A DNA stretch of 64,000 bases from Apoderus coryli (GCA_911728435.2 OU452214.1:10542105-10606104), one strand, 5' to 3'. Counted from the first letter of the stretch, positions 34,365 to 45,501 are shown. Notes: a model not told the origin generated them from the letters alone. Translations and numbers: made by a program.

Positions 34365-35000
34365 GTGTTTTTGGGGCTTTGGTGTGGTATAGGACGCTAT
34401 CATACAGGACCTAAGAAACTATCCTTAATGACCGTTCCGAAGAATGTCGTTTGGCATGCAAATAGCCCTTCATAATATCATTGTTTTGCGTAAATTTCAC
34501 GACCCCATTATTAGGAAAACAGATTTCAATTTTTTGGGGGCTTGGTTTGGTATAGGACGCTATCATACAGGACCTAATCAAGACCTAAGAAACTATCCTT
34601 AATGACCGTTCCGAAGAATGTCGTTTGGCATGCAAATAGCCCGTCATAATATCATTGTCCTGCGTAAATTTCATGACCCCATTATTAGGAAAACAGATTT
34701 CAATTTTTTGGGGGCTTGGTTTGGTATAGGACGCTATCATACAGGACCTAATCAAGACCTAAGAAACTATCCTTAATGACCGTTCCGAAGAATGTCGTTT
34801 GGCATGCAAATAGCCCTTCATAATATCATTGTCACTGTCGAAATTTCACAGCCCTTCAGGCAAGGAAAAAATTTCAATTTTTTGATGCCTTTGCTCGGTA
34901 TGGGACTATAGAACGCTATCATTCAAGCCCTAAGAAACTATCCTTAATGACCCTGCTTCCGCATGTCGTTTGGCATGCAAATAGCCCTTCATAATACTTA
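34365..35000 (+). repeat. 174-bp satellite array, about 3.6 units
   Basis: GACCCCATTATTAGGAAAAC starts units at 34501 and 34675 (period 174) with a third, more diverged unit near 34848 and a partial unit before 34500. Each holds GGTATAGGACGCTATCATAC, CTATCCTTAATGACCGTTCC and TCGTTTGGCATGCAAATAGC. Same family as 5341-5735 and 14475-14710. Confidence 0.88.
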
Positions 35001-35735
35001 ATTTAAATAATCATCATAGGTGACGTTATTTTTTAGAACTACCATATCTCTCTATTTGAAAATCGCTGGTGTTAAATTAACGTTAACGTTAATAGCGGCT
35101 ACCATATCTCTCTATTATGGTTCGTTTGTTTGTCATAATTTGGTAGTATTTTTTTCTATTTTAGTTTAGTTGACACTTCTCGTTCACGTCATAATTTGGT
35201 TTTGGTAAGATGTTTTTTCTAACGACAGACAAATTGCTTGTGTCAAATAGTTTATTATTATTTTCTTTGTTTACATTAATAGCCTAACACTAACTATTTT
35301 ATATTTTGTTCCTTATAAAGTGTGTCCAGAAACTAAAGTGACAACAAACCAAGACAGCAGATTCTAGAGATCTATATCATCTTATCCGAAAGTGCTTTTA
35401 AAATATAATGCTGTGGAGTCATCACTGAGTAAAAAAAATATTCCCTACCAATTTGTATAAAAAAAACTTCCTCGATATTATAATAGGTACATGGCCTCGA
35501 CCACGTGACACACCTTGTTAAATTATAATAAAAGGGAGCAATAACTATAGAGAAGAGAATGCCACCCTAAAAACTAAACATTAAAAACTAAGGGGGACCG
35601 AAGTTGGGGGGTCTGGTTTTACTTTTATAGGTACTTATTTATACCTATAAGTATAACCATTTTGGACCAATAGGTTAGCTACTAATACCAGGTTCATCGA
35701 ATAAGGGTAATTTTCAATCATTCATTTGAATGATA
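35001..35735. repeat. Dispersed repeat (inverted copy of the 20.6-kb motif) and unassigned DNA
   Basis: At 35035-35145 the CTACCATATCTCTCTATT motif occurs twice around a GTTAACGTTAACGTT core, the reverse complement of 20580-20760. From 35150 to 35735 I see no recognisable element. Confidence 0.5.
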
Positions 35736-35741
35736 TTTGCA

Positions 35742-35940
35742 GTACGAGGGTGTTTTGATAAGTTTCTACGTGTTTCTATTTTGTTATTCCTTCCAAATTA
35801 TAAGAATCGTCAAGGCCCTTAAAATAAGCATTTCTTTCAAAGATGGTTTCTTCATTCGACCCCATTTTCCTACCACCCAATCATTTCCTAAGGGTTGGAA
35901 ACAGGAAATAGTCGCCAGGGGCTAAATCTGGAAACAAAAC
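35742..35940 (-). pseudogene. 3' end of another mariner family
   Basis: The minus-strand translation gives FPDLAPGDYFLFPTLRK (the third catalytic Asp block), then a stop and the C-terminal tail with YFKGLDDSYNLEGI. The tip TACGAGGGTGTTTTGATAAG lies at 35742. The rest of the gene is missing. Differs in tail and tip from the mariners at 1830 and 12953. Confidence 0.65.
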
Positions 35941-36059
35941 CCACTGTTTTGTTTACGTGTTGCTACTTATGTAAGTTCGCTTCTCGCTTAAAGGAATTTC
36001 TTTCAGTCTTACCTATCCCAGAGACTACAGTTGGTGCAGGTCGAGGGTTTTACCTGGGC

Positions 36060-36180
36060 AATCTTTCCATCTATATACTTCTGGAGTGCCGTAAGGCTCA
36101 AATCTCGGACCTCTATTGCTTAACATATTCATCACTGATTTACTTGAGTCCTCAACTATTTATATTGCGTTGTAAAAGAT
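36060..36180 (+). pseudogene. Reverse transcriptase fragment
   Basis: 36068-36150 reads SGVP, a stop, then GSNLGPLLLNIFITDL: the conserved SGVPQGSNLGPLL(F) RT motif with the Gln codon turned into TAA. About 30-40 codons only. Closest in this window to the jockey-like remnant at 56216-57814. Confidence 0.6.
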
Positions 36181-36229
36181 ATTTGGATAGGAAAAAGACT
36201 AAATCTGGAGAACACGGTGTAATGGGGTT

Positions 36230-36295
36230 TTGCTGCTTCGCATGGGGGAGGTTCTGGGTTCGAATCCCCCCTCTGACAATATTTTTTTTTTCAAA
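36230..36295 (+). ncRNA. tRNA-derived SINE-like 3' part (B box and T-run)
   Basis: GGTTCGAATCC at 36257-36267 is a perfect RNA polymerase III B-box (T-arm) sequence, preceded by GAGGTTCTG and followed by CTGACAATAT and a run of nine or more T, a Pol III terminator. The same arrangement recurs at 47805-47850. I cannot build a full cloverleaf or find a convincing A box, so this is a SINE or tRNA-pseudogene candidate and not a tRNA gene. Confidence 0.4.
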
Positions 36296-36339
36296 TTCAA
36301 AAGTAGCAGGTCAAATTCAGTTACTTCTATTCAGAGCAA

Positions 36340-36965
36340 CAAAAAACGGTACGCAAACGTAAAGTTGGACATTTTTGAGGTTATACTTACTCAGAACGTT
36401 TTGAAATACGAGCATACACTTTAAATTTATATACGGGGTGAGTCAGAAGTGTATTTGTTTATTTTTTTAAGGACAAAAAAGTAATATTTTCAATATTTTT
36501 CTAATTTTTTTAGATTTCAATTCAAGATTTTTTAGAGGTGAAACTATAAGCTCATAGAGGTTATATACGAGGTAACTCAAAAATGTTTGTATTTATTTCT
36601 CAAGACTTTTAGACACGGCAGGACCTAATAAATAGAAAAAAATTGAATTTTTTTAGTTTGTTAGAATGGTCTCATACATTTTTAGCATAAGCACTTTAAA
36701 TTTATATACGCGGTGAGTCAAAAATTTATTTATTTATTTTGTTAAGGGCAAAAAAGTAATATTTTCAGTAATTTTTTGATTTCAATTCAAGATTTCTTTG
36801 AAAGTTAAACTTTAAGCTCCTAAGGGGCAACTCAAAAATGTTTCTATTTATTTTCAATATTTTTAGTTCTTTAATTTTTTTTTACAACCCTCAACGACTT
36901 TTTTCATAGATAAAACTACCACAAGACGACTGAGAAAACCCGCAAGGGATTTCTTGTTATCTATA
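36340..36965. repeat. Tandem copies of the 'ACGGGGTGAGTCA' dispersed repeat
   Basis: Two copies start near 36430 and 36705 (TTTATATACGSGGTGAGTCA, then AAAAGTAATATTTTC and TCAATTCAAGATTT), matching 20770-21010. The left part (36350-36400) matches 11440-11490 inverted. The right end repeats the CAACCCTCAACGACTTTTTT motif of the 21.2-21.6 kb element. Confidence 0.65.
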
Positions 36966-37484
36966 TAAAACCCCGAGTAAAACCCAAATTTCGCTACCAA
37001 ACGTATACCGAATACTTTAAGTACTTTTACATTTTTATCAATTTCCTTAAGACGAACCGGGATCGTTTTATTTTAATTTTTTTTCTTAGTTTAGTAGGAA
37101 AGTTTGTCGACGTTTCGGTATGAAAATCTCCATCATCAAAATTGTTTTTCGCGCTGTACATATTGTAGTATTATATTTTGATATTATTTTCCTTAAATTC
37201 AAATTATGTAATTAAGATATGTACCTACTTTTAGGTACTTATAGAAATGTTGGCTTGCAAAATATCCGTATATTCGCCAATAACGTCTCACCTTGTTCGT
37301 ATACTTAATTTGGCTGAAGATGTAGGTGTTATTTTGCTGACGAAACGTGTTTGTTTACCTACTTTTTTTTTTAATAGTTTCAGTTATGATTTCACTCACA
37401 ATTCCAAATAGTTTACACCTACTCATATCGATCATAATGTACAGTGTGTGAATAAAGTTTGGATACGGCTTAATAACCATACAA
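36966..37484. other. No gene recognised
   Basis: AT-rich intronic DNA containing CGACGTTTCGGTATGAAAAT near 37110 and a CATCATCAAAATTG motif, both common in insect dispersed repeats. GTACAGTGTGTGAATAAAG at about 37440 may be the tip of a DNA element. Confidence 0.4.
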
Positions 37485-38345
37485 GATATTTCTAAAAAAG
37501 CTGGGCAAAATTTGTGAGGGAATTGGGGACATCTAATCATGAAAAAAACCTAAATTGTAATTTTTCGAAAAGTCCTTATTTACAAAGATACAGGGTGTTA
37601 AAGATGACTGCCTGAGGACGATTTTTTTGAAATATTTTCGAAACGAGTAGAGATGAATTAACCAAATGTAGCATATTTATTCACCTAGTTAAATGACGTG
37701 AAATTGAATAAAAAAGGATGACCATAGGCGGGTAAACGGGGGGGACCCTTGCCTTAATTATAACCTAACTTTTTTTCCTTGCGATTTTTATTCATTTTGT
37801 GGCAAAAATGTGAAAAAATAATGTTTTCTACATAAAAAAGGCATACTTCTTTTTTCTCGAAAAACTTAAAGGTTTTCGAGAAATTCGAGTTTGAAAATTT
37901 TAGGACAAAACTAAACAGCATTAAAATTTTCAAACTCGAATTTCTCGAAAACCTTTAAGTTTTTCGAGAAAAAAGAAGTATGCCTTTTTTACATAGAAAA
38001 CTTTATTTTATCACATTTTTGACACAACTGGAATAAAAATCACAAGGAAAAAAGTTAGGTTATAATTAAGGCAAGGGTCCCCCCCGTTTACCCGCCTATG
38101 GTCATCCTTTTTTATGCAATTTCACGTCATTTTACGACATTTAACTAGGTGAATAAATATGCTACATTTGGTTAATTCATCTTTACTCGTTTCGAAAATA
38201 TTCCAAAAAAATCGTCCTCAGGCAGTCATCTGTAACACCCTGTATCTTTGTAAATACGGACTTCTCGAAAAATTACAATTTAGGTTTTTTTCATGATTAG
38301 AGGTTCCCAATTCGCTCACAAATTTTGGCTAGCTTTTTTTAGAAA
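37485..38345. mobile_element. Foldback element with ~420-bp inverted arms
   Basis: The left arm (about 37485-37907) and right arm (about 37922-38345) are reverse complements with high identity around a loop of about 15 bp (GACAAAACTAAACAGCA). Shared blocks include ATAGGCGGGTAAACGGGGGG, GTTAGGTTATAATTAAGGCA and TTTCGAGAAATTCGAGTTTG. No transposase. Embedded ACAGGGTGTTAAAGATGACT resembles a transposon tip, so the arms may be composite. Confidence 0.82.
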
Positions 38346-38714
38346 CCTTACCCCTGTTAGCGTAAGCTTAAATACGATAAGTTAGAAGTATTAAATTGAC
38401 TAGGTGGTGTTAAACTATAATCACTATCACTGTTTTTGTGTTTTGAAATTAGCGAACTACTTAATTATAATTATTAAGCCTTATAAAATGTGATGTCTTT
38501 GTCGAAAATCTGCAAAAATTTGGCAAAAGTAAGGGTAAAGCATGTGCGAATCCGCCGCCAGCTCCGGCAATACTTTTTATTTGATTTTTTTTGAATTTTT
38601 CTTAAAATTTTTTTTTTGATTTTTTTTTAAATTTTTTTTGAATTTTTTTTTAAAATTTTTTTTTTTAGTTTTTTTTTTAATTTTTTTTTTTACTTTTTTT
38701 TTAATTTTTAATTT
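38346..38714. repeat. Dispersed 100-bp repeat and T-rich tract
   Basis: 38355-38450 (AAATACGATAAGTTAGAAGT, GACTAGGTGGTGTTAAACTA) matches 62105-62180. From 38575 to 38715 there is a T-rich tract interrupted by GATTT/AATTT, like the tracts at 21.1 kb. Confidence 0.6.
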
Positions 38715-38935
38715 TTTTTGTCCTAAAATTTTCAAACTCGAATTTCTCGAAAAGTTTTTCGAGGAAAAAGAAGTATGCCTTTTTTATGTAGAAAACTTTA
38801 TTTTTTCACATTTTTGACACAAAATGAATAAAAATCACAAGGAAAAAAAGTTAGGTTATAATTAAGGCAGGGTCCCCCTCCGTTTACCCGCCTATGGTCA
38901 TCCTTTTTTATTCAATTTCACTGTATTTTGAAGAC
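38715..38935. repeat. Third, partial arm of the 37.5-38.3 kb foldback family
   Basis: Repeats the right arm from TCCTAAAATTTTCAAACTCG through GTTAGGTTATAATTAAGGCA to TGGTCATCCTTTTTTATTCA, with a ~10-bp deletion in the TTTCGAGAA region. Tandem with the full element and separated from it by ~370 bp. Confidence 0.8.
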
Positions 38936-39183
38936 CCTGTATTTTACGGCAATACTTTAAATATCCCTCGTAGAATGTTATCCACCTTTTGTTACCGTTT
39001 CAGACATTGTTTTACGATCAATACTTCATTGTTTTTGCTCATGTATTTCTTTTAAATTACCGTTTTTACGGCAGTTTACCTGACCATATGTTCGAATTCT
39101 AAGGAAAAGCTCATCTCAATATTGCTTGAAATACGTTAAAAGAAATGACACTAATTTGTTTTTATCTTACAATAAATATACTT

Positions 39184-39320
39184 ACAGGGTGTTCAAAAAT
39201 TGTACATTTTTAAGGGAGAACAAACCGAGACGCGTCAGTTTCGATGCTGGCGGATTTCGAATCGAATACGTAGGCTATAGAAAATTGCCAAACATAAATC
39301 AAAATTCGGACACCCTGTAC
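39184..39320. mobile_element. Small MITE, about 137 bp
   Basis: Tips ACAGGGTGTTCAAAAATTG and CAAAATTCGGACACCCTGT are imperfect inverted repeats of about 19 bp. The overlapping ORF 39126-39326 is incidental. The ACAGGGTGT tip is shared with other small elements in the window. Confidence 0.65.
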
Positions 39321-39611
39321 AGCTAGTGAATATTTTGTTATAAACACAAAAACAATGAAAAAGTAGTTTATAATAAGTACGTGTTCCGCTCGTGTCGTAT
39401 ACCGGCGGTGTCTGTTACAGTGACTTCAAAAAGTTTCATCCATTTGAGGTTTTTTTAAAAATTATTATCTAATTTGATAGATCTTCTCTCATTTTATAAT
39501 TCTAAGAAAAACTATTGAACAGATCATGGTTACAATATTCTGCCACCGTGTTTTACTGTCGGGCACAAATTTTCTTGCTTAAATTCCACATTAAGTCTTC
39601 GCCATACCATA

Positions 39612-40383
39612 TGAGGAGGTGATCTGCAAACCTTAGTTTTTGCTTTTGCTAATTTGGAACGACAAATCTCCGTTTTACTCCATATAATAGCAAGTGAAAG
39701 CGTTCTGAAATTACAACAAAGGAAGAATCCTGGAATATTGTTGAAGGGCTGGGAGAAAATTAGGACTTTTTGGAGTAAAAAGTTCTTTCAGTTTAAAGAT
39801 TTAGGAGATTCGATGAAAACTTGAATCGGGTGAGAGATTAGAGATTCGCAAGCCTAAAAAAATGGAACTGTGCAACTTCATTAAAAGCGTCAAGTTAGAA
39901 AACGTTGAAACGCTTTGAAAATATTACAAAGAAAAATAGAAAGATAATGAAACGTTTGCCTGGTACAAGAACCTACTAGTTACAGGTTTAAGGGATAAGA
40001 CAGGGGATGAAGAAGACGCAGAACGGGAATCTGACGGCGTATAGATCCAGAACTGTGCGATTGGAATTGGTGATGTGATTGGCTTGAAAGATTAAGAACT
40101 ATATAGTTTTTTAATACGTATTTTCCCATATTAAAAGCTATTTGAAATACTTAGACCTATTGGATTCTCAAAACGCGTATAGTTTTTTGTTTTTATTTTT
40201 TGTGTAATTCAGCGACGGAAGAGTTAGATTCCTATAGATAAGTGCAGTCATTATATTGCGTTCAAAATTTAGGATACTATATTCGGCTCAGCGTTCTACT
40301 TTTTCATTTACGTACAAAAAAAAACTTATTTATCTTATAACGATAATTTTTCAAAAACTGCGATTTGCAGATCACCTCCTCAT
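39612..40383. mobile_element. Non-autonomous Tc1/mariner-like element, 772 bp
   Basis: Inverted tips TGAGGAGGTGATCTGCAAA at 39612 and its exact complement ending at 40383, flanked by TA on both sides (39610-39611, 40384-40385). The interior has no transposase and no ORF of note. TA duplication and tip length point to the Tc1/mariner superfamily by inference. Confidence 0.78.
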
Positions 40384-40762
40384 ATGATGTCCATCCGATT
40401 ATATTTAGATTAATCTGAGAAAATAACACGTTGCCAAAAATTATTTGTTCCATTCATATATTTATTTGCAAACTCTAATCGATTAATCATTAACCCAATA
40501 CTTTTTCCAGTCACTGTAGTTATTTTTATTACTGTCGGTATCCTTTGGTAGGCATGATTTATTCAACGTATTATACGAGGGTTGGCTTTTATATTTCGGG
40601 ATTTGGCAACCCTGGTGTTGCAATCTGGCAACTGACAGCTCTATCGTAAAGTTGGTATGGTGAATTCTATCGTGGTGGTAGTTCATTCCAAGACGAATTT
40701 CGTGAAGGTCGTCGAAAATCAGTTGTTGTTCCGAAAACTATTGAAGCTGTGCGCGAACTGAT

Positions 40763-42445
40763 GATAGATATATTTATTCACCATCTTATGTTACATAACA
40801 TGTATAGTACGTCAAAAAATAACAAAAATTAATCAAAGTTACAGCAACAAAGAAAGGCTTACAAACAAATTAAAATAGCAACAACATAAAACAAACTAAA
40901 ATCTAGAAAAATCTTACAATATCGCTTCTGAAATAGTCCTCAAAGGTATAAAAAGCTTGAGATATCAAAAATGATTTAATACTTTTGTTAAACTGGACTT
41001 CACCAAGGTTCTTTATGTGAGACAGCAGCTTATTATAAAATTTAACACAATAATAGTCAGAACCTTTCCTAGTCCTCAATAGGCGGTGAAATTCAGGCAA
41101 TACCTATGTCATTTCGATTTCGCGTACCATAATTATGCATATCAGAGTGAAGAGTGAAATGCGAGGCATTGGTTCGAATGTAGCCAAGACAGTTTAAGAT
41201 GTACAAGGAAGGCAAAGTAAGTAGTCCGTGTTCAACAAAACACTTTTTACAGCAGTCACGCCAACCGAGCCCCAACATTGTACGTAAACATCTCCTCTGT
41301 AGCCTGAAGATTTTCATTGCATGGGAACTATGTCCCCAGTTCAAAATACCATACGACATACGGGAAACAAAATAACCGTGATATACCGTCAACAGACTGG
41401 CGATTGAAACACTCTGCGCATGCCTTCTGATGAGATATATGACCCTGGACAGCGAGCACCCAAGCTCTCGAACATGACTCTCCCAGGTTAATTTAGGATC
41501 AAGATGAACCCCAAGGAACTTCACGCTCTGAAGATCGATAGGCGCAGAACGCAATGTAAAGTTCATGCTCTGAGTTTTAGCCTGATTCAAGCTCAGTTCA
41601 TTTGCCAGAAACCAATTGCCTATGTCAGTCTCAACAGCATTAACCAACTCCCCTAAAGGGTCGTTTGGTCGATATCTAATCAGACTAGTTATGTCCTCAG
41701 CAAAGAGGATTATATTTGAGTCTTCTTGAAATTTGTATAAATCATTTACGTATATTAAAAACAGTAAAGGTCCCAAAACCGACCGCTGGGGCACACCCCG
41801 TCCAACCCTTCGTCTCTCCGAGTATCGTCCCCCATACAAAACGTGCTGAAAACGATCGCTGAGATAAGAGCCAACCAAGGCAACACTGTCAACATCAAAG
41901 TTATAGTAAGACAGTTTCTGAAGAAGTATCTCGTGTGAGACACAGTCAAAAGCCTTAGTGAGGTCATAAAAGGAAGCAAAGGTGTCACAGCCCTGCTCCA
42001 TGCCATCCGAAACATATTCCAAAAGGTTATTAATAATTTCAAGAGTAGTAGATCTCTTATTACGAAAGCCATATTGACTTTGCATAAAGAGATTATTTGC
42101 TTCAAAATATTCAGTTATTTGATTTTTAATAATAGACTCAAAGATTTTTGAAAAAATTGGCAAGATCGATATTGGTCGATAGTTACTGCGATCATCAACC
42201 GATCTTTTATTTTTGTAGATTGGAATAACCTTTGCCTCCTTCAAGACCGCCGGAAATACAGCGGCGCCAATGCAATGGTTTATCAACTTACTAAGCGGCA
42301 CCACTAGCAGATTCTTTAAAGTCCCAATAATCCTAACATTAAGCTCATAACAATCCGAGCTTTTTGTGTTTTTCATACCTGATAGTTTTTCACGTACTTC
42401 ATTAAAGGTTACCGTTCTCAAACTAAATTCAGCAGCTCTAGTGGG
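40763..42445 (-). mobile_element. CR1/L2-like retrotransposon copy D (5'-truncated)
   Basis: Minus-strand copy of the A/B/C family inserted in the mariner above. 3' end at 40763 with only two GATA units before the conserved TATTTATTCACCATCTTATG. 5' truncation at the SPTRAA codons, about 200 bp further in than copy A. Nearly identical in sequence to A-C. Confidence 0.86.
40903..42445 (-). pseudogene. Reverse transcriptase ORF of copy D with altered active site
   Basis: One open frame from the mariner junction down to 41093 holds the complete RT (NYRPISILPIFSKIFES, LTKAFDCVSHEILL, GVPQRSVLGPLLF). The rest of the C-terminus is in 40903-41100 after a ~4-bp insertion near 41102. Two key differences from copies A-C: the catalytic FADD is FAED (Asp to Glu) and GVPQG is GVPQR. 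A 12-bp deletion removes four residues (SDVR) near 41525. The Asp change should abolish or greatly reduce polymerase activity (inference from RT families). Confidence 0.85.
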
Positions 42446-42548
42446 CGAATAGATCTTCATGGGGAATATTTTGAAAACAATAAAGTGATTTTCGATGATC
42501 AATATTTGTTTTTGTCATCTAATCCCGAAATATAAAAGGCAACCCTCG

Positions 42549-43570
42549 TACGAGGGAGAAATGTATCAAAAAAACGCCGCATTCGATGTAAAGAGGCATG
42601 GGAACGGATAGCCCCGGTAAAATCGTTAAATTTATATATTTTAAATTGACTTTGGATAAACTATACTTATAGTTGTTTGATGATATAAAAATAAACGGTT
42701 CAGTCCATGTGTATCCAACTGGAAGATTTGTTTTATGTATTAACAAGTATTATTATTATAAGTTATGATAGGATATTTTAAAAACGAACTTCCGGTCCAT
42801 TCTTTTTGTCACTAGATTGGGATAGTTTTGGCCTAAATTACAACTTTGTACAGGGAAGAGTTTGGTAGGAAACAAATAATTTTCTAGGCAATGGTCGAGC
42901 CTTTCAAAACCACTTGATTATACAAAATTTAGTGACCCACGATAACTTTTTACTAAATATAGTAACCAATCAAATTACTTAATTTTAAGTAGTGTGTCAA
43001 ATTTCATCCAATCAGCTCTGGATTACAGCGATAATACCCTACATGTTGTGGTGTTTTCAGTTTGGTGAATAATGTGACTTTTTTTACTTCCTGACTTCCT
43101 AGCATTAGATTATCTTCAAATTATACACAATAAATTTAAGTAACGTTTTCTCGCCATACGAAATGAAAGTTTTTCAGTTGTATCCAGAAATCCTACTACA
43201 ACGGAAACTTCAACAGACTCTCTTATCGAATACTTTATACAGATTAATATTTTCATTTAAATTTTTAAAATTCATATTTAAAACATAAACCAACTAAAAT
43301 AACTGAAAAAATAACTTTTAAACTAACAAAATTATTAAAAGATCCACCACGCGATAATCAAAATTAAAATTTATTTGATCTGAAATGTCAAAAATAAAAT
43401 AAACTGACGTCTTGTCATGCATTGCGTGTACGAAAGTTGACTTGCGATCGGTATACCCCCATGCGCAAAAGTTGCGAGTGGTGCAAATTCATATCGCTCG
43501 CAGTGCATTTCAAATAAGCCGTGCATCATTTTGTAATCGCAAATGACGTCATTTGCGTACACGCAAAGTT
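42549..43570. other. No gene recognised
   Basis: Mostly AT-rich intronic DNA. 43400-43570 is richer in CG (GTTGCGAGTGGTGC, AAATGACGTCATTTGCG) and contains inverted CGCAAA/TTTGCG words; it may be the start of the Crypton-like element that follows. Confidence 0.4.
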
Positions 43571-43579
43571 GCACCGATT

Positions 43580-44470
43580 TCAAATAAAGCCTCCCTGAAT
43601 GCTGAAACGAGTTTGCATAATTTGGCTAATATATTGAAAGATTATGCGGTAAATATGAGAAAATCTGACGGAACTGAATATAAAGAAGCAACTGTAAAAA
43701 CAATTTGGAATACTACGAGTAGGCTCCAGGAAAACTACTTCAATGACTTCAAAATTGTATTCGACTCGTTTACCAGTGTGATATTCAAAAATGCGCGAGA
43801 TGCAAGAAATGCAAAACGTAAAAGATTACAGCAGGATCCAAACAAACAAAAATGCAGTTCATCAAATTTGAGTTCAAGTGATTTGGCTAGAATCATTGGA
43901 TTATGGGATGAATGTACACCAGAAGGTTTACAAAATTTTTTTACCATATTGTAGCTGTTGAGCTTGGCGAGGTGGTGAACTAGCTGATTGCCTTATAGAT
44001 TATTTCACGATTGAGAAAAATAATGATGGAACGCCAACCAACAGAATTGAATACAATCCAATATTCAGTAAACCATGCCAAGGAGGATCGAAAAGTTGTA
44101 CAAATAGTAAGTGGCTTGTTCCAAATATTGCAAACGAAAGTGCATGCCCTGTTCGGTTATTCCATAAATTATTGTCCAAAAGGGGGGAATCGTTTAATTG
44201 TCACTTGCGGACAATTTGGCCTAAAGCTTATAACATCAATAAAACCAAATATAAAATCATTAAACCAAATATATGATCATTAGTAAGCAAAACGTCATGC
44301 AAGCAAATGGCATTGTGGTTGTTCGCACGGAGCTCGAGAGGGTCGAAAAACTTGGTTTAAAAATCTGAGGCAATGGTTTGGAAAGTCCACATCCCAATTA
44401 TTCAGGGCAGCTGTCAACAAAACCATGATAGTAAATATTATAGTCAACACGATAACCAACGATCTTTGAT
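43580..44470 (+). pseudogene. Crypton-like tyrosine-recombinase remnant (DUF3504 type)
   Basis: The translation gives LANILKDYAVNMRKSDGTEY, then a basic stretch (RDARNAKRKRLQQDP), SDLARIIGLWDECTPEGLQ, a frameshift near 43935, ADCLIDYFTIEKNNDGTPTN, and ACPVRLFHKLLSKRGN. This order matches the animal Crypton-derived protein family: an N-terminal core-binding region, then the start of the catalytic domain. The catalytic Arg/His/Tyr region after about 44200 is scrambled; RTELERVEKLGLK at about 44325 may be a late piece. Several frameshifts; inactive. Family assignment is from motif memory and moderately sure. Confidence 0.55.
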
Positions 44471-44480
44471 AAATACTCAA

Positions 44481-44574
44481 AATTTTGTCATAGAGAATCC
44501 TTTAAGCCAGTTGCTCAAGGATAATAGCCCTCGGCCTGCGGCAACACGTTTTCGGCATTCTCTATGACAAAATT
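44481..44574. repeat. 18-bp perfect inverted repeat around a CG-rich loop
   Basis: AATTTTGTCATAGAGAAT at 44481-44498 recurs exactly inverted at 44557-44574, with a 58-bp loop containing CCCTCGGCCTGCGGCAACAC. It lies just after the Crypton-like remnant and could mark an element end. Confidence 0.7.
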
Positions 44575-45501
44575 ATCTCGGTATTATCAAGACCCTAGGG
44601 GTATTCCTACCGAAAATTTCCTGGATTTTCGAATTCCTCGTCACCTTTAAGGGGTAATTCAAATGCACCACAAAATGGAATGTTTATCTTCTTCTTGAAG
44701 TGCCTCCTCCATTCAATGAAGATCGGGAACAATTATGCTGGCAAATTCGTCTCTGTCTCGGGCTCTTCTTAGTATAGGGGGTTCGAATCTAAGCCTGTCC
44801 AAACCCTTAGAGCACTGTCCCACAATAATTTTCGTTACAGTGACTTTACGAAGGTCCCTGTAATGAAACAGGTTACCATGTCTTATTCTACGTTGAAAAG
44901 TGTTATGAGAAAGTTATAAATAAGCCATAAAAGAAATTTACAAAAATTTAAAAAACGCCACCTAGCTGCTTAAGCGTTACAAATAGCCAAATTTCGTTTG
45001 CACGAGTGAGCTTTTCATCAAATTTGACCCTGGAGAATCTTGGTTAATTTGTTTCTATCTCCGATAGGAACATGATGTGTCTCCATAAGGAAACGTCTAA
45101 TTTGTGCCACCCTGTATATGGTGGCTTTTTAACGTCGAATTAAGAGAAAGAAATTGAGTTGCGTACTTATTATTAAGTATAGTTTTTATCAGTGAAATTG
45201 GAGGAAACAATGATAGAACAATACAAAGTAACTTAGAAAATAATAAAATTCAACGTACCTAGCTACAGCAAGTACTTGCTATTATAGGTACTACTTTGTA
45301 GGTAGGTATATTCATTCGTACTCTTTAAAGAGTTATTAAAAAAATACAATAACACCTAAGGTGTGGATTCTATTATGTGTATACCTCTAATAATTCCCAT
45401 TAATTATTTATCCATGTAGTGTATGAATTTAGTTATTATTTTTTTCCATATCCACTCTCTCACAACTGAGTAGTTTTTTTTATTATTATTCTGTGGATAT
45501 A
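44575..45501. repeat. Dispersed repeat near 44900-45120; rest unassigned
   Basis: 44940-45115 (AACGCCACCTAGCTG, AAATTTGACCCTGGAG, ending GTGCCACCCTGTATA) resembles 21285-21455 in the same order. It ends in the CACCCTGTA tip motif. The remainder is AT-rich without ORFs. Confidence 0.5.

Larger units (their letters stand above)
40576..42548 (+). mobile_element. Mariner (same family as 1830-4315) containing retrotransposon copy D
   Basis: Tips CGAGGGTTGGCTTTTATATT (40576) and the complement AATATAAAAGGCAACCCTCG-type end at 42548, flanked by TA (40574-40575, 42549-42550). Left of the insertion remains mariner N-terminal code (GEFYRGGSSFQDEFREGR, KSVVVPKTIEAVRELM, 40660-40762); right of it only the C-terminal LHGEYFE block (42446-42480). 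The ~700 bp encoding the catalytic domain are missing. Both ends are present, so it could be mobilised only in trans. Confidence 0.85.

Noticed and set aside
35895..36362. 155-codon ORF as a protein gene
   Set aside because: The frame crosses an antisense mariner end, an RT fragment in another frame and a tRNA-like B box. The open frame is chance.
43371..43583. Minus-strand ORF before the Crypton-like region
   Set aside because: No recognisable motif; likely chance in a CG-richer stretch.
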